Positions 51,398 to 61,120 of a stretch of 64,000 nucleotides of DNA are shown here, piece by piece. Numbering within the stretch: the first letter of the stretch is position 1; each line of letters begins with the position of its first letter. The notes below the pieces were generated by a model that searched no databases, was not told the DNA's origin, and saw only the letters and a list, made by a program, of their open reading frames with translations. The position numbers and the translations under genes were made by a program. The stretch comes from Micromonospora antibiotica (GTDB lineage: Bacteria > Actinomycetota > Actinomycetes > Mycobacteriales > Micromonosporaceae). The stretch covers positions 1 to 64,000 of the forward strand of contig NZ_JAGFWR010000029.1 in NCBI RefSeq assembly GCF_017599305.1. Reading direction: 5' to 3'.

Positions 51398-52708
51398 TCA
51401 GAGCTGGCCGAGGGCTTTGAGGCGCAGGTAGGTGTCGGCCAGGGCGGGGGCGAGGCGGTCCGCCGGGGCGTCCACCACGGTCACCCCGTACCGGCCGAGG
51501 GCGGCGCGGACCCGGTCCCGCTCGGCGAGCGCCCGCCAGCCGGCCGCGGCGGCGTAGGCGTCCCCGGTGCGGACCGGCGGGGTGGTGGTCAACGCGGTGA
51601 GCACCGGGTCGTGCGCGGCCGCCACGATCACCCGGTGCCGGGCGGCCAGCCGGGGCAGCACCGGCAGCAGCCCCTCGGCGAGCGCGCCCGCCTCCAGGGC
51701 GGTGAGGAGCACCACCAGGCTGCGCCGCCGGTGCCGGCGCAGGATCTCCGCGACGATCAGGTCGAAGTCGGTTTCCACCAGCGCCGGGTGCAGCGGTGCG
51801 AGCGCGTTCACCAACCGGTGGAGCAGGGCCGGCTGGCTGCCACCGGTGACCGTGGTCCGGATCTGCGCGTCGGCGGCGAGCAGGTCGACCCGGTCGCCGG
51901 CCCGGGAGGCCAACGCGGTCAGCAGCAGCGCGGCGTCGATGGCGGTGTCCAGCCGGGGCTCGTCCCTGACGCGTACCGCCGAGGTGCGGCCGGTGTCCAG
52001 CACACACACCAGTCGGCGGTCGCGCTCCGGACGCCAGGTGCGGACCAGTACGTCCGCGCGGCGGGCGCTGGCCCGCCAGTCGATCGACCGGACGTCGTCG
52101 CCGACCACGTACTCGCGCAGGGTGTCGAACTCGGTGCCCTGGCCCCGCCCCCGGGCGACCTGGGTGCCGTCGATGACCCGCAGCCGGGACAGCTTCTCCG
52201 GCAGGTGCCGACGGGAGTCGAACCGGGGCAGCACCCGCAGCGTCCAGCCGGGGGTGGCCGGCCGGCCCGCCCGCTGCCGCAACGCCAACCCGAGCGGCCC
52301 GAGCGAGCGCACCGTCACCGTCACCGCCGGCCGGTCGCCGCGCCGGGTGGGGGTGAGCCGGTTGGGCAGCACCAGTACCCCGCCCGGTCCGACCCGGGAC
52401 ACCCGGCCCGGCGGTACGTCCGGACGGGCCCCCGCCGACGGCACCCACCCGTCGCGCACCTGGGCACGCAGCGTACGGCCGGAGGTGTTGGTCAGGCGCA
52501 GGGTGACCGTCGCGGACCGGCCCAGCCGGACGGCCCGGTCACCCTCACGGTCGACGGTGATCGTGTGCAGCGGGGCGGCGAGCGCCCAGTCCACGGCGGT
52601 CAGCAGCAGCACCGCGCCGGTCATCACGGCCACCCCGCGCACCGGGTCCGGCCAGAACGCCAGGGTGGGCACCCCCACCAGCAGCAGCACGGCCGCCCGC
52701 CAGGTCAT
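51398..52708 (-). CDS. DUF58 domain-containing protein
   Basis: 436 residues from ATG 52708, which overlaps the MoxR stop (ATGA). Two N-terminal membrane helices (VLLLVGVPTLAFW, VMTGAVLLLTAVDWAL) precede the DUF58 signature (REYVVGDDVRSIDWRASARRADVLVR) and a von Willebrand A-like fold (VCVLDTGRTSA). Such proteins accompany MoxR AAA+ ATPases and are thought to act with them in maturing membrane or metal-binding complexes. It is the last gene of the operon. Confidence 0.9.
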   Translation of the reverse strand: MTWRAAVLLLVGVPTLAFWPDPVRGVAVMTGAVLLLTAVDWALAAPLHTITVDREGDRAVRLGRSATVTLRLTNTSGRTLRAQVRDGWVPSAGARPDVPPGRVSRVGPGGVLVLPNRLTPTRRGDRPAVTVTVRSLGPLGLALRQRAGRPATPGWTLRVLPRFDSRRHLPEKLSRLRVIDGTQVARGRGQGTEFDTLREYVVGDDVRSIDWRASARRADVLVRTWRPERDRRLVCVLDTGRTSAVRVRDEPRLDTAIDAALLLTALASRAGDRVDLLAADAQIRTTVTGGSQPALLHRLVNALAPLHPALVETDFDLIVAEILRRHRRRSLVVLLTALEAGALAEGLLPVLPRLAARHRVIVAAAHDPVLTALTTTPPVRTGDAYAAAAGWRALAERDRVRAALGRYGVTVVDAPADRLAPALADTYLRLKALGQL

Positions 52709-53694
52709 CGCGGGGTCGGCACGGTGGCCAGCACCGTGTCCAGCACCATGTCGACCCCGACCCCCTCCAACTCCACCTCGGGGCGCAACCGCAGCCGGTG
52801 CCGCAACGTGGGGCGGGCGGTGGCCTTCACGTCGTCGGGGGTGACATGGTCGCGGCCGGCCAGCCAGGCCCACGCCTTCGCGGTGCTGAGCAGGCCGGTG
52901 GCGCCCCGGGGCGACGCGCCCAGCTCCAACGCCGGGGCGGTCCGGGTGGCCCGGCACAGGTCCACGATGTAACCGAGCACCGGCTCGGCCACGTGCACCC
53001 GGCCCACGGCCTCCCGGGCGGCGGCCAGGTCGGCGACGCCGGCCACCGGGCGTACGCCGGCCGCGCCGAGGTCACGGGGGTCGAAGCCGGCGTGGTGGGC
53101 GCGCAGCACCCCCAGCTCCTCGTCCCGGTTGGGCAGCGGCACGGTCAGCTTGAGCAGGAACCGGTCGAGCTGCGCCTCGGGCAACGGGTAGGTGCCCTCG
53201 TACTCGACGGGGTTCTGGGTGGCGGCCACGATGAACGGTTCGGGCAGCGGCCGGCGGGCGCCCTCGACGGACACCTGGCGCTCCTCCATCACCTCCAGCA
53301 GCGCCGACTGGGTCTTCGGCGGCGTCCGGTTGATCTCGTCGGCGAGCAGCAGGTTGGTGAAGACCGGCCCCTCCCGGAAGGTGAACGCGGCGGTACGCGG
53401 GTCGAAGATCAGCGAACCGGTGACGTCACCGGGCATCAGGTCGGGGGTGAACTGGACCCGCTTGGAGTCCAGGTCGAGGGCGGTGGCGACGGTGCGGATC
53501 AGCAGCGTCTTGGCCACCCCGGGCACGCCTTCCAGCAGGACGTGGCCCCGGCAGAGCAGGGCGATGACCAGGCCGGTGACCACGGCGTCCTGGCCGACGA
53601 CCGCCTTGGCCACCTCGGTGCGCAGCCGGTGCAGGGCGGCCCGGGCGTCGTCCGGGCCGGCCGTGGGCTCGGCGGTGGTGGCGGGTCGGGTCAC
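52705..53694 (-). CDS. MoxR-family AAA+ ATPase
   Basis: 329 residues from GTG 53694. Walker A LEGVPGVAKT, Walker B LLLADEIN and sensor region VAATQNPVEYEGTYPLPEAQLDRFL are all present. MoxR ATPases act as chaperones with DUF58 and other membrane partners. The GTG overlaps the upstream stop (GTGA); longer versions of the frame are Arg/Pro-rich and are rejected as read-back into the upstream gene. Confidence 0.93.
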   Translation of the reverse strand: MTRPATTAEPTAGPDDARAALHRLRTEVAKAVVGQDAVVTGLVIALLCRGHVLLEGVPGVAKTLLIRTVATALDLDSKRVQFTPDLMPGDVTGSLIFDPRTAAFTFREGPVFTNLLLADEINRTPPKTQSALLEVMEERQVSVEGARRPLPEPFIVAATQNPVEYEGTYPLPEAQLDRFLLKLTVPLPNRDEELGVLRAHHAGFDPRDLGAAGVRPVAGVADLAAAREAVGRVHVAEPVLGYIVDLCRATRTAPALELGASPRGATGLLSTAKAWAWLAGRDHVTPDDVKATARPTLRHRLRLRPEVELEGVGVDMVLDTVLATVPTPR

Positions 53695-55109
53695 CGGGGG
53701 TCTCCTTCGGTCGGACGGCCGGGCGCTGCCGCCACGGTACGGGTCAGCCGGTCCAGCGACCGGGCCAGCTCCAGCAGTTCGGCGTCGGTCCCGGGTGCCG
53801 CGCCGAAGAGCAGCTCGTGGATCTGCTCCGGGGTGCCGCCGGCCGGCCCGGCCACCCGGGCCGCCAACTCCGCCGGTGCGAGGGTCGCGGGCAGGTCGAG
53901 CCGGCCGCGCAACCGTCCCAGCGCGGCGGTACGCAGGATCTCGGCGGCCGGGCCCCGGGCGCGGGCCCGTTGGTAGAGCCGGGCCCGGCCGAGGGCGGTC
54001 TCGGCGGCGCGGACCTCGACCGGCAGCGGCTCGGTGACCGGCGGGCCGAGCCGGCGGGCCCGCCACAGCACGGTCAGCAGGGCGGCCAGGGCGAGTTGGA
54101 GCAGTAGCGCCCAGAACCAGGGCGGGAAGGCGTCCAGCAGCGGGTGGTCGTCAGGTGGTGGCGGACCGGCCGAGTCGGGGGCGTCACCCCGTCCGTCGCC
54201 TCCGCCGGTGGCGGGTCCGGGGCCACCCGGGCCCTGCTCGCCGGTGCCGTCGCCGTAACCGGTGGACCCGCCGGGGGCAGGTGACCAGGCGGGCTCGCCG
54301 GTGCCGTCGGGACGGCCGACCGTGGGGGCCGGTGCCGGCCCGTCCAGGTCCAACCAGACCACCCGACCGTGGACGCCGAGCAGGCCGGTGCCGAGCGTCT
54401 CGTTGCCGTGTTCGGCGATCCGGTCGTTGCGGAACGGGTCGCTGGCACCGATCACCACCACCTCGGCCCGGCCGGGCAGCCGGACCAGGCCGTCGCCGTA
54501 GCAGCGGTCGAGGGTGGCTGCGGTGCCGGGCGCGGCGGCGTACCGCTGGAGTAGGGCGGCGGCCACCCCGGCCCGGCTCGCCTCGGGTAGTGGACAGGGC
54601 CGACCGTCGGTGTCGGGTCCGACGGCCCGGGCGGCCCACCGGCGGTCGGTCGGCACCACCGGCAGGCCGGCGGATTCGAGCACCCGGCGGGACGGGTCGA
54701 CGAGGACCAGTCGCCGGCCGGCCGGCAGCTCACCCAGCGTGTCGAGGGTGTCGGGGTGCAGCAGTTCCGCCGCCGGCACGAAGAGGGTGGCCGGGCCACG
54801 GTCGAGGCCGAGCAGGGCGGGCAGCAGGTCGGTCTCCCGGTCCACGGTGACGCCCCGGGCGCGCAGCGCGTCGGCGAGGCGGCGGCCACCGTCGTCGTCG
54901 GTGGCGACCGGGGAGAGGAAACCGGGGTCGGTCGGGTCGGGCTGGTCCAGCGCGTGGGCACCGACGGTGCCGGCGAGCAGCACGGCGGCCAACGCCAGCG
55001 GCACGATCACCCGGTGTCGGCGGCGGCGCCGCCGGACCGGCCCGGCCGGTGGCGGGCGGACGGGGGCCGGTGGCGGGCTGTCGACCGTCGGTGTGGCGGG
55101 GCGGGTCAC
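53691..55109 (-). CDS. DUF4350 domain-containing membrane protein
   Basis: 472 residues from GTG 55109. A basic cytoplasmic N-terminus leads to a membrane helix (VIVPLALAAVLLAGTVGAHAL), then an extracellular DUF4350 domain (DDGGRRLADALRARGVTV, RRLVLVDPSRRVLESAG). A Gly/Pro-rich linker, a second helix (WFWALLLQLALAALLTVLW) and a helical C-terminus follow. Position between DUF4129 and moxR is typical. Start and stop both overlap neighbours by 4 bases. Confidence 0.86.
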   Translation of the reverse strand: MTRPATPTVDSPPPAPVRPPPAGPVRRRRRRHRVIVPLALAAVLLAGTVGAHALDQPDPTDPGFLSPVATDDDGGRRLADALRARGVTVDRETDLLPALLGLDRGPATLFVPAAELLHPDTLDTLGELPAGRRLVLVDPSRRVLESAGLPVVPTDRRWAARAVGPDTDGRPCPLPEASRAGVAAALLQRYAAAPGTAATLDRCYGDGLVRLPGRAEVVVIGASDPFRNDRIAEHGNETLGTGLLGVHGRVVWLDLDGPAPAPTVGRPDGTGEPAWSPAPGGSTGYGDGTGEQGPGGPGPATGGGDGRGDAPDSAGPPPPDDHPLLDAFPPWFWALLLQLALAALLTVLWRARRLGPPVTEPLPVEVRAAETALGRARLYQRARARGPAAEILRTAALGRLRGRLDLPATLAPAELAARVAGPAGGTPEQIHELLFGAAPGTDAELLELARSLDRLTRTVAAAPGRPTEGDPR

Positions 55110-55711
55110 CGGGGCCCCCCGTCCGGCTGTGGGTGGGTGAGGGCCCGGTCCAGCTCGTCGGCGAGTTCCCGCATCCGCTGGTCGTGTCCGGCGGCGGCGG
55201 GGCGTTGGGCGTACCACAGCTCGGCGAAGATCGCTCCGGCGGCGCGTAACGGCGGGTCGACCGGGGGACGGGCGTGGGCCGCCGCGTCGGTCAGTTCGGT
55301 GACGGTCATCCCGGGTCGGGGTGCGACCGCACCGACGGCGACCAGCCGGCGGATCATGTCGCGCAGCCGTTCCCGGACGGCTTCGGCGTACCGGCCCTCG
55401 GCGGCCAGCCGGTCGGCCAGGGAGCGCCCGGGGCCGGCGGCGGGGGTGTCGTCTCCGGTGCGGGGGCGGGGCAGGGTGACGCCGGGCGGGTCGTCGGCCG
55501 ACCGCTGTCGTCGCCGCCAGCGGGGCAGCCTGAGGCGGGGCAGCCTGAGCCGGGGCAGCCGCCAGCGGGGCAGTCGGCGGGGCACCCAGGTCGGGAAGTG
55601 GTACCAGGCGAGCGCGGTCAGCCCGGCGACCAGCACCAGCAGCAGTGCGGCCAGCGGCAGCGGCAGCACGTCGCCGAGCGCGGCGACGGCCTCGGTCCAC
55701 CACCGGCTCAC
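55106..55711 (-). CDS. DUF4129 domain-containing protein
   Basis: 201 residues from GTG 55711. One membrane helix (LPLPLAALLLVLVAGLTALAWY), a stretch of repeated Arg/Leu/Pro (RLPRLRLPRLRLPRW), then the DUF4129 helical domain (AAEGRYAEAVRERLRDMIRRLV). It belongs to the DUF58/MoxR operon with 4-base overlaps on both sides. Function unknown. Confidence 0.85.
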   Translation of the reverse strand: MSRWWTEAVAALGDVLPLPLAALLLVLVAGLTALAWYHFPTWVPRRLPRWRLPRLRLPRLRLPRWRRRQRSADDPPGVTLPRPRTGDDTPAAGPGRSLADRLAAEGRYAEAVRERLRDMIRRLVAVGAVAPRPGMTVTELTDAAAHARPPVDPPLRAAGAIFAELWYAQRPAAAGHDQRMRELADELDRALTHPQPDGGPR

Positions 55712-56553
55712 CGATCGACCGCCGGCAGGCCGGCCGCGACGGAACCCGCAGGGGTACGGGCGAGCCGGATGTCCAGCCCTTCGGCGCGCATCCGGGTGTC
55801 CAGGTGGTTCACCGCGTCCAGACAGGCCAGCGCGGGGTAGGCGACGCTGTTCACCGCCGCCCAGGCGAGCATCGCGGCGACGACCCGCACGTCGGGGTCG
55901 GCCAGGTCGACCAGGTGCAGCGACTCGACGCCGAAGAAGAGACCGAGGGCGAGACCGACCCGCAGCACCCACCAGCCGAGGTAGCCGAGCAGCCGGACGG
56001 CGGCGGCCCGACCGCGCAGCGCGACGCGGACCGACCGGGGCACCGCCGACGGTCCGGGCACCCGGTCCACCACCACGGCTGCGGCGACCGAGCCGAGCAG
56101 TCCCCAGCCGACGAGCCAGGCCGGGCCGAGCAGCGCCGCGACCAGCATCAGCAGGCCGACCGCCGGGGCGAGCAGCAGGGTGACCCCCCAGTGGGCTCCG
56201 GCCGGGCGGAGCAGGTCCCCCACGCCGGTGTGGCGGCCGAGCAGGGCCGCGCCGGCCGCCCGCGCGGCCGGGTTGCCGAGCAGCAGGACGATCACCGCCT
56301 CACCGGCGGCGCCCACCGCGAGCAGTTGCCACCAGAGCGGAAACGACCCGCTCTCGCTCCACCACACCGGGGGTACGGCGTCGGCGAGCCGGCGCAGCGG
56401 GTACAACAGCACCTGTTCACCGGCGGCGAGCAGGACGCCCAGGGGGACCAGCACCCGCCCCTGGGCCCGCAGCAGCAGCACGGCGGAGTCGAGCAGTTCA
56501 CCGACGGTGAGCGGACGGCGGGGGAGCACGGCGGTCGGGCCGACATCGGGCAC
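55708..56553 (-). CDS. Multi-pass membrane protein heading the MoxR operon
   Basis: 281 residues from GTG 56553, 5 bases after AGGAG. About six hydrophobic segments (LLAVGAAGEAVIVLLLG, VTLLLAPAVGLLMLVAALLG, WLVGWGLLGSVAAAVVVD). The N-terminus (RRPLTVGELLDSAVLLLRAQGR) resembles that of actinobacterial glycerophosphodiester-type membrane domains. It is first in the operon 56553-51398, divergent from mtrA. No catalytic residues seen. Confidence 0.8.
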   Translation of the reverse strand: MPDVGPTAVLPRRPLTVGELLDSAVLLLRAQGRVLVPLGVLLAAGEQVLLYPLRRLADAVPPVWWSESGSFPLWWQLLAVGAAGEAVIVLLLGNPAARAAGAALLGRHTGVGDLLRPAGAHWGVTLLLAPAVGLLMLVAALLGPAWLVGWGLLGSVAAAVVVDRVPGPSAVPRSVRVALRGRAAAVRLLGYLGWWVLRVGLALGLFFGVESLHLVDLADPDVRVVAAMLAWAAVNSVAYPALACLDAVNHLDTRMRAEGLDIRLARTPAGSVAAGLPAVDR

Positions 56554-56766
56554 GCGTACTCCTGCGGATGGTGGCTGGCGGGGGGCGACCTGCCCGGGGA
56601 TCATGGTGACACGGTCCGACCGGTCGGGTGGATCCGCCGTGCGGGCCACCGATACGGCCATCGGGGGAGATATCGCGCGTGGGGCGTGCGGTGGCACCTC
56701 TCCCGGCAGTACCGTGCCATCCAGACGCGATCCCACCGACTGAACGGGGATGGAAACATAAACCCC

Positions 56767-57456
56767 ATGAGAGCCCGGGTGCTGGTGGTCGACGACGACC
56801 CCGCGCTCGCCGAGATGCTCGGCATCGTCCTGCGCAGTGAGGGTTTCCTGCCTTCCTTCGTCGCCGACGGGGAACGGGCGTTGGCTGCGTTCCGGGACAG
56901 TCGACCCGACATCGTGCTGCTCGACCTGATGTTGCCCGGGATGAGTGGTATCGACGTGGCGCGGGCGATCCGTGGCGAGTCGGGTGTGCCGATCGTCATG
57001 CTGACCGCCAAGAGCGACACCGTCGACGTGGTGCTCGGCCTGGAGTCGGGTGCCGACGACTACGTGGTCAAGCCGTTCAAGCCGAAGGAGCTGGTGGCCC
57101 GGATGCGGGCCCGGCTGCGGCGGGGCGAGGACGTCGCCCCGGAGATGCTGACCATCGGCCCGCCCGGCAACCAGATCACCATCGACGTGCCGGCGCACAC
57201 CGTCAGCCGGGACGGCGACGAGGTGAAGCTGACGCCGCTGGAGTTCGACCTGCTGGTCGCGCTGGCCCGCAAGCCGCGTCAGGTCTTCACCCGGGAGGTC
57301 CTGCTGGAGCAGGTCTGGGGTTACCGGCACGCGGCGGACACCCGGCTGGTCAACGTGCACGTGCAGCGGTTGCGCGCCAAGATCGAGCCGGACCCGGAGC
57401 GGCCGGAAATCATCCTGACCGTGCGGGGCGTGGGATACAAGGCGGGTACCGGATAG
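56767..57456 (+). CDS. mtrA: Response regulator MtrA
   Basis: 229 residues, OmpR class. The phosphoacceptor is D53 (IVLLDLMLPG), with acidic residues D9-D11 and the switch lysine in YVVKPF. The winged helix domain is intact (LTPLEFDLLVALARKPRQVF, RLVNVHVQRLRAKIE). It is the DNA-binding partner of MtrB and controls cell division, DNA replication and development genes in actinobacteria. The linked mtrB and lpqB confirm the assignment. Confidence 0.97.
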   Translation: MRARVLVVDDDPALAEMLGIVLRSEGFLPSFVADGERALAAFRDSRPDIVLLDLMLPGMSGIDVARAIRGESGVPIVMLTAKSDTVDVVLGLESGADDYVVKPFKPKELVARMRARLRRGEDVAPEMLTIGPPGNQITIDVPAHTVSRDGDEVKLTPLEFDLLVALARKPRQVFTREVLLEQVWGYRHAADTRLVNVHVQRLRAKIEPDPERPEIILTVRGVGYKAGTG

Positions 57457-57469
57457 CCTGGTCTGCACC

Positions 57470-59227
57470 GTGACCAGTGCCCCCGACCCCACCCCCGAGC
57501 ACACCGCCGGCTGGCGTCCCGCCGCGCGGGCGGTGTGGCGGGCCCTGCTGGGCCGTTGCCTGCGGGTGACCGCCGGCCTGCGGCAGACCTGGCGGCGGTC
57601 GTTGCAGGTCCGGGTGGTGACCATCACGCTGGTGGTGTCCAGCCTGCTGGTCGGCGGCTTCGCCTACCTGATCGCCGACAAGATCACCAGCATCCTGCTC
57701 GAGAACGCCGAGACCGACGTGCTGCTGCGGCTGCGCAACGGCAGCGACTACTCGGCCAAGCAGTTCAACCTCTACAGCCAGCCCCAGGAGGCGCAGCTCC
57801 AGGACACCGTCGAGGGCACGGTCAACTATCTGGCCGGGGGCGACCCGCAGCAGACCAGCGGGGTGGTGGTGGCGATCACCGCGGACAACTACGCCGGCAT
57901 CATCGAGACCCGCACCTCCCCGGCGATGGACGTCCGGCCGCTGGTCAGCCGGGAGCTACGGGCCGCCGTCGCCGACGGCAAGGTGGCCCACCAGATCCGC
58001 ACCGGCCAGCTCACCGGGGAGCGGACGAAATACCTGGTCTACGGCTCCCCGGTGCCCACCCGCTTCGGCCAGCTGGAGCTCTACTACCTCGTCCCGCTCA
58101 ACCGGCAGGACGCCACCGCCGCCGACGCCCGGGCCACCGTCCTGGCCACCGGGGTGGCCCTGGTGCTGCTGCTGGGCCTGCTCGCCGCCCTGGTCACCCG
58201 GTTGGTGGTGACCCCGGTGCGGGTCGCCGCGCGCACCGCCCAGCGGCTCTCCGCGGGCCTGCTCGACCAGCGGATGGTGGTCAACGGCGAGGACGACCTC
58301 GCCCTGCTCGCCGCCTCGTTCAACCAGATGGCCACCAACCTGCAACGGCAGATCCTCCGCCTGGAGGAGATGTCCCGCCTCCAGCGCCGGTTCACCTCCG
58401 ACGTCTCGCACGAGCTGCGGACCCCGCTGACCACCGTCCGGATGGCCGCCGACCTGATCTTCGCCGAGCGCGACGAGTTCGACCCGGCGGTGGCCCGCAG
58501 CGCCGAGCTGCTCCAGGCGGAGCTGGACCGGTTCGAGGAGTTGCTCACCGACCTGCTGGAGATCAGCCGCTTCGACGCCGGCTTCGCCATGCTCGACTCC
58601 GAGCCGACCGACCTGGTGCCGGTGGTGCACCGGGTCGCCGACCGCCTCGCCGGGCTGGCCGAACGGGTCGGCGTCACCATCGAGCTGGCGGTGCCGGCCA
58701 GCCCGGTGATCGCCGAGGTGGACCCGCGTCGGGTCGAGCGGGTGCTGCGCAACCTGGTCGGCAACGCCGTGGAGCACGGCGAGGCCAAACCGGTGGTGAT
58801 CACCCTGGGCGTCGACCAGACCGCCGTCGCGGTCACCGTCCGCGACCACGGCGTCGGGCTCAAGCCGGGCGAGGAGAAGCTGGTGTTCAACCGGTTCTGG
58901 CGGGCCGACCCGTCCCGGGCCCGGCAGACCGGCGGGACCGGGCTGGGGTTGTCGATCAGCCTGGAGGACGCCCGGCTGCACGGCGGCTGGCTGGAGGCGT
59001 GGGGGGCGCCGGGGCAGGGCGCCCAGTTCCGACTCACCCTGCCGGTCCGCTCCGGCGACCGGCTCACCACCTCACCGCTGCGGCTGGTGCCGGCGGACGC
59101 CACCCTGCCCTTCGGTGGCCCGCGAGACGGCGACCTGTTGGCGATCGGGCCCGCTGACGGTGGTGTCCTGGCCATCGGCCCCGGTCCGGCCGCCGTGCCC
59201 GACGAGCGGGCGGAGGTCCGGTCGTGA
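57470..59227 (+). CDS. mtrB: Sensor histidine kinase MtrB
   Basis: 585 residues, GTG start. Two membrane helices (VVTITLVVSSLLVGGFAYLIA and LATGVALVLLLGLLAALV) flank an extracellular sensor; a HAMP domain follows. The phosphorylated His lies in DVSHELRTPLTTVR; the ATP-binding domain has NLVGNAVEHGE and GGTGLGLSIS. The C-terminal 60 residues are a Gly/Asp/Pro-rich tail. It phosphorylates MtrA. Its stop overlaps lpqB (GTGA). Confidence 0.96.
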   Translation: MTSAPDPTPEHTAGWRPAARAVWRALLGRCLRVTAGLRQTWRRSLQVRVVTITLVVSSLLVGGFAYLIADKITSILLENAETDVLLRLRNGSDYSAKQFNLYSQPQEAQLQDTVEGTVNYLAGGDPQQTSGVVVAITADNYAGIIETRTSPAMDVRPLVSRELRAAVADGKVAHQIRTGQLTGERTKYLVYGSPVPTRFGQLELYYLVPLNRQDATAADARATVLATGVALVLLLGLLAALVTRLVVTPVRVAARTAQRLSAGLLDQRMVVNGEDDLALLAASFNQMATNLQRQILRLEEMSRLQRRFTSDVSHELRTPLTTVRMAADLIFAERDEFDPAVARSAELLQAELDRFEELLTDLLEISRFDAGFAMLDSEPTDLVPVVHRVADRLAGLAERVGVTIELAVPASPVIAEVDPRRVERVLRNLVGNAVEHGEAKPVVITLGVDQTAVAVTVRDHGVGLKPGEEKLVFNRFWRADPSRARQTGGTGLGLSISLEDARLHGGWLEAWGAPGQGAQFRLTLPVRSGDRLTTSPLRLVPADATLPFGGPRDGDLLAIGPADGGVLAIGPGPAAVPDERAEVRS

Positions 59228-59301
59228 GTCTTCGCACGGGCCCGGGCCCGGCCGTGAATCGTCGCACGGGCCCGGGCCCGGGCCCGGCCGTGGGGCGTCG
59301 G
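59224..59301 (+). repeat. GTG-headed tandem repeats at the lpqB start
   Basis: Two imperfect units (30 and 36 bp), each starting with GTG and containing CGCACGGGCCCGGGCCCGG, lie before the signal peptide. They give three alternative starts. Confidence 0.7.
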
Positions 59302-61113
59302 GCGCTGGCCGGGCTGCTCTGCGTCGTACTGCTGGCGCTCGCCACCGGCTGCGGCATCCCCGACCGCACCGACGTGCAGGTGGACGGGTCCGGGCCGGCC
59401 GTCTCGGCGGGCGCGTCCAGCTCCGGCCGGGGCGAACCCCCCACCCGCACGTCCAGCGGCGCCGACCGGGAGACCTTCGTCCGCAACTTCCTGGCCGCCG
59501 CGGCCGGTGAGCCCGAGCGGGCGTACGCCCGGGTCAAGCAGTTCATCGCCCGCGAGGACCGCAACCGGCTCGCGGAGAAACAGGGCAGTGAGGTCGCGAT
59601 CAACGTGGTCCGGCTGACCGAGAAGCCGGTGATCACCGAGAACGTCAACGGTCTGCTCACCGTCCGGGTGCCGGTGCAGCAGGTGGGGCTGCTGCGGGCC
59701 AACGGGGTGCTCGGCCCACCGGTGGTGACGGACACCGAATACCAGTTCTCGCTGCGCGGCTCCGCCGAGCCGGGCCAGGAGAGCACGCAGGACGGCGGCT
59801 ACTACGTCACCGATCCGCCGAGCGTGCTGCTGCTGGACACGTTGAGCCTGCGGCTGTACTACCAGATCCGTACGGTCTACTTCTGGAACTCCGACGCCAC
59901 CCGGCTGGTCGCCGACCAGCGTTACCTGCCCCTCGCCGTGCCCAACGAGCGGCTGGTCAGCGAGGCGGTCAAGTGGCTGATCGCCGGCCCGTCGGACTGG
60001 CTCCGCCAGGGGGTGAGCGGCCTGCCGGACCGGACCGCCCTGATCAACAACGCGGTCAAGACCGACGGCCGGTGGGAAGTCAACCTCGACCTGCCCGGGG
60101 ACGACCGTCGCAAACTGGAGAAACTCGGCATCCAGCTGGCCTGGTCGCTGTCCGACCTGGACGGCCCGCTCCAGCTCACCACCCGCAACCAGTCCCGGGT
60201 GACCATCGACGACCTGGCCGCCCACCGGCTCGCCAACCCGGTCTATCCGCTCACCGAGGCGCCGCAACGGTTCACCGTCTATGACGGGGCGATCCATCCG
60301 CTCGTCTTCGAGGCCGAGCCCATCGGCCCCGTGCCGATCCGCGTGGAGGACAACCACACCATCGTCTCGGCGGCCCTGCGGCGGACCGTCGAGGACAAGA
60401 CCCTCGCCGCCCTGGTGACCACCGCCCCGGGCGGCCGGCACCGGCTGGTCGCCGGTTCCGGTGCCGCGCCGGTGCAGGTGATGACCCCGGGGACGCAGAC
60501 CTTCGCCGCGCTCGGCCGGCCGGTCTGGTTGCGCCCGCTCGGCGGGGCCCAGCCGTACGGGCTGGTGGTGGCCGACGGGCGGCTCTACCGGTTCGACGAC
60601 CGGGCCCGGATGGTCCAGGTGCCGGTGGGCACGACGGGTCAGGTCAGCGCGGTGGCCGCCGCCCTGGACGGGCACCGGATCGCACTGATCGTCGGTGGGC
60701 GGCTCTACCTCAGCACGGCGAGTCTCGACGGCGGAGTGGTCTCCCTCGGCCCGGTACGACAGGTCGCCACCACACTCACCGACCTGTCGGCGGTGGACTG
60801 GGCGCAGGAGAACACCCTGGCCGTGGCCGGGTCCACCAACCGTTCGGCGGTCTACGAGGTGGGTGTGGACGGGGTGTTGCAGGCCGGGCTGGTCACCGAC
60901 GTCGGTGCCCGGGTGACCCACCTCGCGGTGTACCCGGGCAACCCGACCTACGTGCTGCCCACCCTCATGATGATGTACGAGGCCAACGGGGTCGCCTACC
61001 GCTACCGTTCACCGTCGGCGGAGACGATCCGGGGCGAGCAGGTGCTGGACGTGCCGTCCCCGCCCGCCGGTGGCCGGGCGGGCAGTCCGACTGCGCCGTT
61101 CTTCCTGTTCTGA
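59224..61113 (+). CDS. lpqB: Lipoprotein LpqB (GerMN domain, MtrAB accessory)
   Basis: 629 residues from GTG 59224. The lipobox ends at C43 (LALATGC). Three in-frame GTGs (59224, 59254 and 59290) head a repeated Gly/Pro/Arg stretch; the last would give a normal-length signal peptide. A GerMN domain lies near residues 80-330, followed by a propeller-like C-terminus. In mycobacteria LpqB interacts with MtrB and tunes the response. It follows mtrB with a 4-base overlap. Confidence 0.94.
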   Translation: MSLRTGPGPAVNRRTGPGPGPAVGRRALAGLLCVVLLALATGCGIPDRTDVQVDGSGPAVSAGASSSGRGEPPTRTSSGADRETFVRNFLAAAAGEPERAYARVKQFIAREDRNRLAEKQGSEVAINVVRLTEKPVITENVNGLLTVRVPVQQVGLLRANGVLGPPVVTDTEYQFSLRGSAEPGQESTQDGGYYVTDPPSVLLLDTLSLRLYYQIRTVYFWNSDATRLVADQRYLPLAVPNERLVSEAVKWLIAGPSDWLRQGVSGLPDRTALINNAVKTDGRWEVNLDLPGDDRRKLEKLGIQLAWSLSDLDGPLQLTTRNQSRVTIDDLAAHRLANPVYPLTEAPQRFTVYDGAIHPLVFEAEPIGPVPIRVEDNHTIVSAALRRTVEDKTLAALVTTAPGGRHRLVAGSGAAPVQVMTPGTQTFAALGRPVWLRPLGGAQPYGLVVADGRLYRFDDRARMVQVPVGTTGQVSAVAAALDGHRIALIVGGRLYLSTASLDGGVVSLGPVRQVATTLTDLSAVDWAQENTLAVAGSTNRSAVYEVGVDGVLQAGLVTDVGARVTHLAVYPGNPTYVLPTLMMMYEANGVAYRYRSPSAETIRGEQVLDVPSPPAGGRAGSPTAPFFLF

Positions 61114-61120
61114 GCCGCTC

